A stretch of DNA of 64,000 nt from Benincasa hispida. Taxonomy: Eukaryota > Streptophyta > Magnoliopsida > Cucurbitales > Cucurbitaceae. A program made the position numbers and the translations under genes. The notes below the pieces were generated by a model. It was not told the origin of the DNA and did not search any database. It saw only the letters and a list, made by a program, of their open reading frames with translations. Within the stretch, counting starts at the first letter, position 1, and every line of letters begins with the position of its first letter. Below are positions 23,251 to 35,100 of the stretch, in pieces. Where the stretch lies: assembly GCF_009727055.1 (NCBI RefSeq), contig NC_052353.1:63709088-63773087 (forward strand), written 5' to 3'.

Positions 23251-24187
23251 CTAGGAAGCATAAATACTACTAATTGTGTAAAGAATCGATATCAGATACA
23301 AATACGATATGGATACGTTCAGATATGTAGTAGATACGTGTCTGATACGTGATCTGAAGTATCTGATTTTTTTTATTTTTAATTTTCAGATATGCGTATC
23401 TACTTCCAGATACATGAAGGGGATACGTGGATCATTTTTTTTTTAAAAAAATTTAAGCCCAACCACTTAAAAGGCCCAACCCACAATCCGTTTTATTTTA
23501 GTACATGTTTAGGAGTGATTTTAAAATCATAAAAAATCACTTTTTTTTTCATTTTTAAAATCACTCGAAAACACACTTTTAATTACTCAAAATTAATTTA
23601 GTTTTCAATTTTATACTTTTAAATACAATTTTCACATCATCAAAATTGGTTTTGAAGGATTAAACATGTTTCACAGTGATTTTGAAAATAAAAAAAAGTG
23701 ATTTCGACTATTTTAAAATCACTTGCAAACATAAAAGTCCACTTAAATTGAGTAATCCTAAACAAAATAAATTAAAAATGATAAAAACATAAAAAATTGA
23801 AAAAAAAATCCGAAACATAATTAAATATTCATTCTTCCCTCTCTCTCACTATTTAAATCATGATTCACACCGCTTCATCCTCAACTTCATTATTCAATCC
23901 TCATCTTCTACTTCTTTCCTGGCGTCTACTCTAGTTGCTCAACAATCACTCTACGTTACAAGTTTTTTTTTTTTTTCAAGTTTTTACTCCCTTCTTAAAT
24001 CTACTTTAATCTAACTTAAAATAAGTATTATAGCAATTAATTAGACATTATATGTGTATATATATATATAATATATATATATAACGTATCTTCAACGTAT
24101 CTATATCTTAGTTTTTTTAGAAATTGATATATCGTCATATTGTATCATATTCGTATCATGCATCCTTTCTGTGTCTGTGCTTCTTAG
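23251..24187. mobile_element. hAT-like non-autonomous transposon (937 bp)
   Basis: The termini CTAGGAAGCATA and (reverse complement of the right end) CTAAGAAGCACA form imperfect inverted repeats. Perfect 8-bp duplications TGTATAGC flank it at 23243-23250 and 24188-24195; 8 bp is the hAT target size. Subterminal regions are rich in GATACG/CGTATC motifs in both orientations. No transposase is encoded. A smaller palindromic element appears nested at about 23500-23745. Confidence 0.85.
23503..23745. mobile_element. probable nested MITE with AGTGATTTTAAAATCACT-type hairpins
   Basis: The left part reads ACATGTTTAGGAGTGATTTT and the right part ATTTTAAAATCACTTGCAAA. Two further copies of the palindrome lie inside. 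The arrangement is typical of a foldback MITE, but I could not fix its target duplication. Confidence 0.5.
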
Positions 24188-24837
24188 TGTATAGCTCAAC
24201 TCTAAATTCTAGGGTGTTATTGGATTTTTGGGTTTCTTGAATGGATTCTTGATATTATGATTGATTAATTCTTGATTAGGTTTCTAAATTATCTGTTCTT
24301 AATGCTTTTGGTTAACTGGCCATTAATCAATTGATCTAGGGCTAATTCTTCTGCTTGAGAAAAAAATTAATTTGCTAGATATAGTTATTTAGATTATTAT
24401 TCAAGATTGTATGAGAATGATTCAAGAATAATAAGAGGTATAATTGAAGTTTTTTAATGCAACATTAGTTTAAGCAATAGGAAGAAATTCAAACTTGATA
24501 AACTAGGGTTAGAACTGATTGCGCTTGAAAAAAGGATTTCCTGAATTTAGAACTTCTAGCCTTAACCAATCTTTATTAGTTAATTGCGTGTAAATTTCCA
24601 AGTGTACACCTTTAATGAAACAATACCCTAGAACAAAATTCTCTTGATTGTTTCTTTCTTTTTATTAGTTGCACTTTAATTTAATTCATAAATCAATATT
24701 CTGGTTGCCTAATTAAAATCAATAAAGAACTACAATAGCTAAGCTTGGGAGAAATTATTCACACTAGTCTTTGAGGACGATACCTGATTTTAATTGGGAT
24801 TTATTACTTCAATACGTACGCTTGCGTTTTGGCATCA

Positions 24838-25393
24838 AGATTCCAGGACTATTTGATAACACATGGAATCACATCCCAACTCGCAGCACCTGGTACACCG
24901 CAACAAAATGATGTATCATAATGGAAAAACATGACCTTGTTGGACATGGTTCGGTCAACGTCGAGGTATGCTCCATTGCGAGATTTTTTAGGGATATGCA
25001 GTAGAGACTGTAGTTTACATTTTAAATGTTGTTCCTTCTAAAAGTATTTCTAAAAATACCTTTTGAACCTTGGAAAGGTCATATAGTTAATTTATGACAC
25101 TTCAGGATTTGGGGTTGTTCAACACATGTGTTAAGCACTAATCCAAAAGAGTTGGAAGCGCGAGAAACAAGAAGTGGTCTCTTCTATGATCCAATTGAGA
25201 ATAAAGTATTTATATCGACAAATGCTACCTTCTTAGAGGAAGATCATATAAGAGATCATAAACCATGAAGCGAAGAAGTATTAAATGAATTTTCTAATGA
25301 ATCTACTGAAGGGTCAACAAGAGTTTATGACATTGCTAGTACATCAACAAAAGTTGTTGATGAAGGCACATCGAGTTTGCAAAATTGTCTAAA
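24838..25393 (+). pseudogene. copia integrase C-half, element A
   Basis: Resumes with QDYLITHGITSQL and APGTPQQN, the end of the integrase core (the third acidic residue region is altered by a stop after NDVS). It runs through broken frames to the 'STNATFLEEDHI' linker that precedes reverse transcriptase. It ends near 25393, where sequence jumps to a copia leader. The reverse transcriptase and RNase H of A are absent. Confidence 0.75.
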
Positions 25394-26024
25394 TTTTACA
25401 TGGGATGTATGATTAAACTTATATGTTGCATATTGTATGCCATATAGTTTTTCCCACCTTAGGATAAACATTAATCATGCATCATATTTAATATAAATGT
25501 TATATTATATTGTTGTATGATGTTATAAGCATGCACATTTATATGATAGCATGTTTTATCAAGCATATTCATGCATCATACTATAGTATAATGTTATATA
25601 TATGTATGATGGATATGGTTTCATTTTTTATTACTGATTAATATAACCGTTATATTATATGATGAAAATGAAATTGCATTGAGCACGACATTACTTAGTA
25701 AATATAAGTGCTATATTTGCTTAATGTCATTAGATGCATGATTATGGGTTTTAATATTTCATTATTTTATAATTGTTATAAACTTAATGAATTAGATTAA
25801 AATCTATAATCAAGAGTTGCATGCAAACATAGATCTTATTTTAAATGGTTTAAATTTAATTCACCTAAACTTATGTTAAAAATATTTCTAATATGATTAA
25901 AAATAGATTAATCTTTTATTTTCTCTTTAATAGGATTAAATTGAAAATAATAAAAGATTAAATTTATAAAATAATTGTCTATAAGGGACCTTTGTCTAAG
26001 AAAGGTTCTGTCTAAGGTTGCGAT
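25394..26024 (+). mobile_element. detached copia leader fragment
   Basis: Begins GGGATGTATGATTAAACTTA and follows the A leader from about 11922 to about 12555 in order. It sits between the truncated pol of A and the LTR of E, so either A suffered a deletion and rearrangement here or a third element was present. Confidence 0.7.
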
Positions 26025-26285
26025 TGTTGGGATTGATGTCCTAAATCTCTTTGTTCTCATAGTTTGTAAACTTGTATAAACAAATTGTAATCAATAAAAT
26101 AAAGTTCATTTTATTGCATTAACCCAATCTAATAAACTAAGATACAAGGTTATTTTATATAACTTAAACATGTATGTGGTTGATATACAAATAGTTTATG
26201 TTTAAGTAATAACCTATACGGTATGTGGTATATGAAAAAGGTTGGGAATCTTATCTTAGTGACACTACAGATACGACCCACAACT
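26025..26285 (+). mobile_element. start of the 5' LTR of copia element E
   Basis: Begins TGTTGGGATTGATGTCC and matches 53945-54148 (E 3' LTR) closely, including CTCTTTGTTCTCATAG. It is cut at about 26285, where a pol tail fragment is joined. Confidence 0.8.
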
Positions 26286-26475
26286 TATACATTGAAAGAA
26301 AATATCATTTGATTCAGGAGATTATGCAATGAGGTGATGTGATAGTCATGAAGATAGCTTCGGAGCACAACGTTGCTGATCCATTTAAGAAAGCTCTCAC
26401 GACTAAAGTGTTCGAGGGTCATCTAGAAAGTCTAAGTCTACGCGATATGCGTCACATTGTCTAGGGCAAGCGGTT
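26286..26475 (+). pseudogene. copia RNase H tail embedded in an LTR
   Basis: Encodes HIERKYHLIQEIMQ, a stop, then GDVIVMKIASEHN, ADPF and FEGHLESLSLRDM ending at TAG, followed by the polypurine-like GGGCAAGCGGTTGGG. The same segment sits properly at the pol end of E (53660-53834). Here it is sandwiched between LTR pieces, so recombination between nested copies is likely. Confidence 0.75.
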
Positions 26476-27655
26476 GGGTGTCTTATCCTGGTGACATTAT
26501 GGATGCGGTCCACTTTGTAATTGTTACAATTGTTGTAAAGTGTTACAAACGATTTGATGGTAATCATTCATGTGAAGACATGTGAGTGGAGATATCCTAT
26601 ACAAAGAGTTTGTATAAGACCAGATCGCAAAATGATTAGTCTCTCTTTATAACAATGTTACTTGAAGAGATTAACATTTCAATATGATAACGATAGGTGA
26701 CTCGACGTTAATCTTGACTGAGTTGTGGACTTCTAACTATGGGGGCAATCCTTTGATTAACTCTTATATTGGAACAGTGAGTTGTGGTTTGTAACACTGT
26801 TATATCCTATACAACAGTGTTACAAACGATTTGATCCTAGTCTTTCTTTACAGTATTAATTACAAATCATATTTATAATTAACTATATATTATATTGTAT
26901 CAATATACATTATATCAATTTGAAACTCATCCAAATATTTATCTCTCTTATTAATGATAAAACATATAACTAATAATAATATATCAATATACATTATATT
27001 CATTCCCTTATACATAGTTTTAATTATAAATCACATTCATAATTGACTATATATTATAATGATAATATACATTATACTTCATATTAATTACATAAACTTT
27101 CATGGACCTACAGGTTAGAAACTCCAATGATACGAGATTAATTAATTAAACTCTTTAATTAATCAATCAATATTCATTAACTACAGGTCACTCCATTAAA
27201 GACCAACAGTTGCACTCTTCACTCTATAGATATATTTTTGTGTCCATGGATATAACCAATGAACAATGAGTTGACCTTTCTTGAATCACTCGTAACTACA
27301 ACTTGGTCAAATTATCGTTTTACTTCTGTAGTTACATCTAACTCCTTAAGTACCATTGATCTCTCTAATGAACAATTAGTTATAGTCCAACTATAAACTT
27401 GACCACTCCCTAGCCAGTGAGAGGGTGAGGTGCCTCATTGTTCAAGACCCAGAATCAGCCTCTAAAAGAGCAATTTATCTACTTTGGCTTCAATTTCACT
27501 GACAACTGCACGCTTCCATAAAGGAATTTCATTCCTTCAATTGGCTCTAATTTTTTTCCAAGGAACTTTAATTTGACCCAGCTGTAGTTACAAGTGATTC
27601 GTGAAGGGTCAACTGACTGTTGATTGGTTATATCCATAGACACAAAATGTAGGTT
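26476..27655. mobile_element. mosaic of direct and inverted copia LTR fragments
   Basis: 26476-26770 is forward LTR (AGAGTTTGTATAAGACCAGA). About 26770-27545 is inverted LTR middle (minus-strand order; AACTCCTTAAGTACCATTGA is the reverse of the forward copies). About 27580-27655 is forward again (AGTGATTCGTGAAGGGTCAA). The LTR 3' end and the primer site of E are missing. Confidence 0.7.
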
Positions 27656-28110
27656 TACCTAGTGGGAATTTGGCACTTAGTTTATTGCATTAAAGTTATT
27701 TAAAGCTGTAAGGGTCCTTTGTTTTGGCCATTTATTTTATGCTATCGAGTCTGTAAGTCTGTGTCGATCGTGATACAAGTGTTGCTAAGAAGATCGGTGG
27801 AAATTAGAGTAAAAACGAACTCAAAACGAAGTAGGAGCATGCATTCTGTGAGATATAGTAAAGAAAGAGCATGGCAACGCTGCCCTTTACGCTTAGTACA
27901 GAAGGCTTAGCATTGCGAAGCAATGGCATTGCAATGCTGCTAGAGCGTAACACTACGCTCAGGCTAAAATCTAGACCAACATTCCAACACTCGATAGGAG
28001 CATTGCAACGCTCCGACGTGTGATGCGCACATGCCAACAGTTTCTAGATCATGTGTTTGAGGCTTCACGACAGTTTTACTGCAATTTTTTACCTTATGCA
28101 ACGTTATTTT
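27656..28110 (+). mobile_element. copia leader fragment of element E (first part)
   Basis: Matches the leaders of A and B just after the primer site (CGAGTCTGTAA, then GTTTTACTGCAATTTTTT). It contains an AGCGTTGCAACGCT-type cluster at about 27868-28016. Its natural continuation (TTTATTTTTAATTAATTAAT) lies after the gap, at 38607. Confidence 0.7.
27868..28016. repeat. AACGCTG/CAGCGTT short-repeat cluster in the copia leader
   Basis: Units such as GGCAACGCTG, TTAGCATTGCGAAGCAATG, GCATTGCAATGCTG and GAGCATTGCAACGCTC are scattered over 150 bp. They are imperfect palindromes. Confidence 0.6.
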
Positions 28111-29100
28111 TGAGCAGAGTTAACACATATTTAAACTAGATTTAAAAATATTTAAATGAGGTGTCTATATTAATTAATATTTGAATTTAAATTATTAATT
28201 AATTGGTTTTAATTTATCATCCAAATTATTTTATCATTATTTTATACTTATGAAATTCAAAATTATGAATTAGATTATTAAAATTTGAATTTTATGAAAC
28301 TACACAAAATCAAAATCAGTTTATTTAATTTTTTATTTTGAAAAATTATATTTAATATTTTAAATTATTCTTTTTTCCAATAATCAAATTTGATTCATGG
28401 AATGTAGGATATAATCTCTAACTACTGAGTTTGGTTCCACTATCAAGTTATATAAATTACTCCACCTTCACACAATAGCGTACCCGACACTTTGCGTTTT
28501 TGGCATCAAGATTACATCATAAATTGGAAAATGAATGACATTGATTTGCATCATTTTCAATGTATAACTCTGATCTGCACACTTGAGGTGAATAACATTT
28601 CTATAAATTGAAATATCTCTGTGCAACAATCAATTCTGATGTTTATCGCAGGGCACCTATAGGTACATGACACTTGTAATTTCTGAAGAAAAAAAACCAA
28701 ATTTTCCTCCTTCTTGTCCAACTCCCAAACACCATAATCAAAATTCCTCTCAAATTGAGTTCGGCATCACTCAATCTAATTTAAGACTGGATTAGTAGAG
28801 AGGAATCTGTAGTGCCTCTACTGTGTAGATTGAAGAAAGAAACTTGTGGTCAATTCAGCAATCGGAGGAAACATCAAAGGTAATTCAATCAGAACACCAA
28901 TATATTGAAACCATGAACATGCATGTTTTTTGCTAATTGAATGTAGTTAAAAGTGCTTAGATTTCCTTAAATTCTTCAGCTTATAGATCGAATGTCAACT
29001 CTATCAAACCCAAGGTTGCCCTCAAAAGCCTCAAAAAACATGCAGCATCGAGAGCCTTAAATAAAAAATGTCAGCAATTTGATTTTTTGTGTTAACGTGG
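28111..29100. other. unassigned repeat-like DNA, possible gypsy LTR end
   Basis: 28111-28495 is AT-rich and ends GCGTTTTTGGCATCA, nearly the same end as the gypsy-like solo LTR at 24837, so it may be another LTR 3' end. 28496-29100 shows no recognised family. No gene was identified. Confidence 0.4.
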
Positions 29101-32100
29101 CTCTAACACAATCATTTTTACTTTCTACAAGATCACAATAAAATGAGTCTGATTCTAATATGGCTTAGTATAGATTTAGCGTCGATGCAAAACTATGATG
29201 TGTATAACTGGTTCTTTAGGATAGGGTTAATTGTACTCCATGATTCGTCACAGAACAGGTCATGGCATCTCTGCGAGACAATCATAGTCCATCCAACATC
29301 CTGCTTCATCCAAATAAGTAATGTGGGTATAATCTACTATCCTCAATCCCTGCTCGTAATATATTCTACATTATCAGTCGTAGAGATAGGAAAGGATCAC
29401 AATTTTGTATTCTTATTGAACACGAAACAAGTTGTCTTCTAGAATAAAGCAACCAACCTTTCAAGAGTATACATCTTTTTATCCTCGAAGCACTACGACC
29501 GCCAATCAGGCGATCTAACCAGCTGAGAGCGAACACAAAACATTACCGTAAAGAATGTACTGCCTAGCTATAATGGGTGATACAAAACATGACCGTATCG
29601 TTGGACATAAGATGTATCAGTGACTAAGCCAATATCGCTTAGTCACTCCATTTAATGCTGTGTTGCGAGTATGACGTTACTGCTTCTGCCACTAAAATGC
29701 TGAAGCTAATTTTAAGAGTATTGGATTTGTATATTAGGCAAGATAGCGCCAGACTACATAATAGACTAAGCTAGTCATACAACAAAGTCGGTCTGATGAC
29801 AGTTATGAACCACATCGTCAGCAAGTACATGTTTAATACATAAATAAATAGCAACTCCTCATGATGCTTTAACTCATGTTGGATGACTCTCTCATCCTCA
29901 ACATTCAGTTTATCACAGCAAGAAAGTTCTGTATTTGATCTATTATATATACATGTAGACTTTTGGTGAAGCAAAGCATTTTTTTGTGAGGTAACAGAGG
30001 TATATAGTTATTTATGAACTTCAGGATTGGTGTGTTGTTCAATAGCTTACAAACTAACTTTCAAGGCTAGATGATTCTTCTTCTCATAGAGCCTCTTCTA
30101 CAATCTGGCTATTATCACAAATTTATGTCTGGTACGTGTGAGATAAAGCAAGCGGAGTTCAGCAATCAATCAAACAAGAGATTGCATGGTTGTGTGCATT
30201 TTTGAAATATCCTTCTTTCTATTTGATCCTAATTGAGTCAAGTAAAATATGAGTTAATATTTTTTCCTACCAATGTCTCATTCATGTCATATCAACATTG
30301 CTAACCGTCTGTTTCATTCTATAGAGGAAGCTGCAGACCATGATCCATCATTTTTAATAGACAGGTATCCTATAACCATAGAAGCGAAGAAGTATTAAAT
30401 CGAAAACATTGTCCTAATTTCTATATGACGAATCTACTGAAGGGTCAACAAGAGTCATTTATGGAAGAGTCTTGCTTAGTACATACATCAACAAAGTCTA
30501 ATAGTTGCTCCTAGAATAGCACATCGAGGTCATTGCAAAATTGTCCTAAATTTTACAACTTGCGAGTGATGTAATATTACATCAAACTAATATTGGGTTT
30601 TGCATATGTATGCCATATAGTTTTTCCGCAACCTAGGTAACACATTAATCATGCATCATATTTAATGACTACCAAATAGTCTTAACTATTATACTATGTC
30701 TGTATGATCGTTATAACCCAGCATGCACATTTATATATAGCATGTTTTATCAAGCATATTCAATGCATCAAAACACGCATCTACTTATCACTAATATGAG
30801 ATACTAACACTAACCGACTGAATATATATGTTATGATTAGGATACTGGGTTTCAATTTTTTAATTTACTGATTATATAACCGTTATATTATTATGATGAA
30901 AATGAAATTGCATTGAGCACGACATTACTTCTAGTAAATAACTATAATGTCTATATCTTTGGCTTAATGTCAATATCTAATAGCGAATATGATTATGCGG
31001 TTTTAATATTTCATTTATTTTATAATTGTTATACAACTTAATTGAAATTAGTAAAGAATACTCATAATCAAAGAGTCTGGCATGCAAACATAGATCTTAT
31101 TTCTTTAAGATAGGTTAAATTTAATTTCACCTTAAACTTATGTTAACAATATTTAGCTAATATATGCCAAATATACAAGAATAAAATAGACTTAATCCTT
31201 TAACAATAATTTTATCACAAATCATTTAATGAGGGATTTAACATACATTTGAAAATATATAAAAGATCTTATAATATCCGTTAAGAAATCAAAATATTAC
31301 ACAGTACATAATAGAGAAGGAAACCTTAGGTGGAGTCTAACCAATGACATAAAAGTTCTGATAACTAAGGTTGCGATTGTTGGAAAGAAGACAATAATAT
31401 TAGATGGTACCTAAAATAACTCCTCTCTCTGATTCTCAAATAGTTTGTAAACTTGTATAGCAAAACAAAAATTGCTACATCAACTCAAATATAAAGTCCT
31501 TAACAATTTATCTAGTGATTTAACCCTCAATAAGCACCTAATCCTCTAATAAACTAAGATACAAAAGGTTTTACTTTTCGGAAGCTAATATAAATAAAAC
31601 TCAAACGAGTAACGCTATGTGAAGTTGTCGATATACATATCAGTTCTATGAAATTATTAAGATTTAAAAGTAATACAACTCTATACGGTGATGGTGTATA
31701 AAATGAAATAAATCAAATACCAGTGTGGTAAATCTCCTTATCTTTAGTCGACCACGAAACCAATCAACACAAAGATACGATCCACCATACAACATTTACA
31801 TTGAAAGAAAATCATACATTTGATTCAGAGGAGAAATTCATGCAATGAGGTATGCTGATCAGTCATGAAGTAGCCTTCGGGCAAAAAGCACACACACAGA
31901 TTGCTCGCTATTTCGATACCAATTTAAGATAAGCTCTACAGACTAAGTGTTATCGACAGGGTCATCTAGTAAAAGTCTAAATGTCTAACCAGACGAATAT
32001 GCGTCAAATTGATCTAGGGCAAGCGGTTGGGCATAATCCTGTCATTATTAAACCAGCAATGGTGAACATAAATGACCGCAATACGTCCCAATTTTGTAAT

Positions 32101-35100
32101 AATTTTGTAACAAATCTGGCTAATATAAAAGTGCTCTAAACACTAACGATTTGGATGGTAATATACATTCAATAGTGAAAGTACCTGTGAGAATGGAGAT
32201 ATCCTATACAAAGAGTTTGTATAAGACCAGATCGCAAAATATGATTAGTCTCTCTCTTATTTATAACAAATCGGCTCATATATGGAAACATAAATAGAAA
32301 AGAAGGTATCTAAATTTAAAAAATTTTATTTCTCTAGAAATTATACTAGAGAAAGTGAACTTTATTTAATCACAGGCTTGCGGATTTGGACAGGAAGCAA
32401 GTGTCTATGTATATTTTTGGAACTCGGTAAAAACATCGAATCTAGATTCATCCAGCTTAAAATCTTTAGAGTGTACCACTGAGCATTGTGCCTGGAATCT
32501 ATCATTTATTATAAATACTATATTCTGGTGGCAATCCTTTCCGATTAACTCTTTATTAATCTCCGAGAACCCGAGCATAAGACGATATATCGTGAGATTT
32601 AGATGTATTGTAAAAGTAGACATTCCCGAATGATCTTATAACCCTATACCTATTAATAATACAAACCTAGTACCTGTATTACATGTTATCGTGTATTTTT
32701 GATACTTCAGGAGTACTTATAAGCATATCTAATCTGACTACATAAGTATTTTGACTAAAAATATTTAAATTTGATAATTCGTATATATTAGTCTTTCAAT
32801 TAAGACTCTTATTATCTATCTATATTTAAAATCTAGAATATATTACAGGATTGTATCAATATACATTAAAATGATCACAATCTTGAACAACACCTCTATA
32901 GCCAATATTTACGAAAATAATCTCGTCTTTACTTATATAAATAACTTAGCAAATATAAAAATTACACCTAATAACAGTCAAATATATAATGATATCAAGC
33001 ACTACTTGCATTATGTTCATTCCTTTAACCACTAGGGTTTATAATTAATTAAATAAATTTATTACTCACATTCATAATTGACTATATATTATTATAATTG
33101 ATAAATTATAATACATTATAAATCTTTGATTATTACATATTAATATTTTGAAATTTATAGAATAAACCTTTATATTCTATGACCTGTTATTTTGACAAGC
33201 GAAATTTTGAAGAAAATTTATACTTAACAATAATGATAACTGAGAAGTGCAATAATATTTAAATTAAACTCTGTATACCTAAAATTTAATTATCAGATTC
33301 AATATCTCGCATTAACTACACAACAGTTTATATGTTAGGTCAACTTTCCATTTTAAAAGAACCAAACAGTTGCACTCTTTTCACACACAATAAATAAATT
33401 AGATATATATTTTTCATAATTTGTGTCATTAGAGTTGCATTTTATATAATAAAAGCCTAAAAAGTTAGTACACATAGAAGTATTTTTGAAACACACTTAT
33501 TTTCATAAATAAGACTAGTATCTTACCTACATAAACATCGTTATATATCCTTACTCAAGCTCTTGGAACCAAACAAATTATACGAGTTTTAAAACTATAT
33601 CTATCCTAAGAAGTAAAAGAATTATCATACTCTTAATAAACTCAGCTCCACTATACTAAACCATGAGGATATAGCCACCACGTAGTTGATCATTCTCATA
33701 TAATGAACAATTAGCTTTCCCAATCGCTAGCCAAAAAACCATTCAGTCACTATACTTCAAAAATACAAACTGCCAACCACTTACATGGTCTGAAATCCAC
33801 ATGCTCGCCTTTCTGACTACATTTGATGAGAATAAAAGTATGTAGTATATTGGGATTGCGGGCCCAATATATACAATAAGATTGAAATGTAGTTTAATCA
33901 ATAAATGACACCACAGAATTATATCACCTAAGTACCTCTAAACCAGAATGACAAAATTCATCTATCACTTCGCGTACTTCCAATTTCTAAAACCTGCACC
34001 CCTACAAACATGACAAAGCAAAACGCTTCCATACAAACAGAGAATAAAATTATCAAATTCCTTAAAAAATTAAATGGAGGCACTCACTAAAATTAGTAAT
34101 TTTATACCAAGAGTGAACTTAAATTTGAGCTAGATCCAGCTTGCCTCTGTTTACAAGTGATTCGTGATAGGAGTCAACATGACTGAATGCCGACGAGAAT
34201 AGCCTAAGAAAAGGTCTCTATATATAGCTTCTCCAATACGAGCAGAGGGCGAGACACATTGCAATTAAATACTTTCTTAAAGCACTAGTGTGGGCAATTT
34301 GGGCATCTCTTTAGCGGTTTTTATCCTGACAAATTAAAAACAGTTATTTTTAAAGCAATGTAAGATCTTCAATTGTCGGGACAGGTTCTCATTAACCTAT
34401 TATTCTCCTACAGATTTGTTTTGGCCATTTATTTAAAAACAATATTTATAGATAATCTCGAGCTAAATCCCTACTGGATCCACAGATATCTAAGTAATCT
34501 AGAGATAATGTTCTAGATCAACCTGTCCGATCGCCTGTGCGACCAACATGAATTGGGCCCCTAAAAAACGAATACCATTTTTGACAAAATGCGCATTTAA
34601 CTTATATTCTTTTTTGCTTTTGTAAAACTTAAAGAAGATAAACCTTAAACATAAGATGTATAAGACTACCTATAAAGACATTAAGGAAAATCATAAGAGT
34701 AAAAATACGCAACCATCAAAAAGAAGTATCAGGAGCATGACATTATACTGTGAGCCCATATAGTAAAGAATCACCGAGAGCATTGGCAACGCTGACCCCT
34801 TCTACGCTTAGTAGCAGAGCTTATAGCAAAATTGAGCGTAATTGCAATGCGCATTGCAATGCACTGTTAAAACGTGTGTTCAAACAAATAAGAGCGTAAC
34901 ACAACGCTCAGAGTGCCTATAATTTTATAATGTCTAATAGAACACAACATTCTGTCAACAAATCAATCTTTAGACGTCATCTTAAGTGGTTGGAGTATAC
35001 ATCTAATCAGGTGTCTTTTAACGGCGTATTTTGTTCTTTTGAAAAAATTTACCATATTTTCGGCATTCATATTTCTTACAATAATTTGCATACTAATCGA

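Larger units (their letters stand above)
22540..24837 (+). mobile_element. gypsy-like solo LTR (2298 bp including a nested hAT-like element)
   Basis: Starts TGAAAAGCACC and ends TTTTGGCATCA, with perfect 5-bp duplications AGATT at 22535-22539 and 24838-24842 inside the integrase of A. The interior has a TATA-like box (CATATAAAAAG near 22970), a poly-G run at 22785-22796, and an array of AGCGTTGCAACGCT-like units. The end 'TACGCTTGCGTTTTGGCATCA' style and the preceding 'TTGAGGACGA' resemble plant Ty3/gypsy LTRs of the Athila/Tat type. That assignment is inference. Confidence 0.85.
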
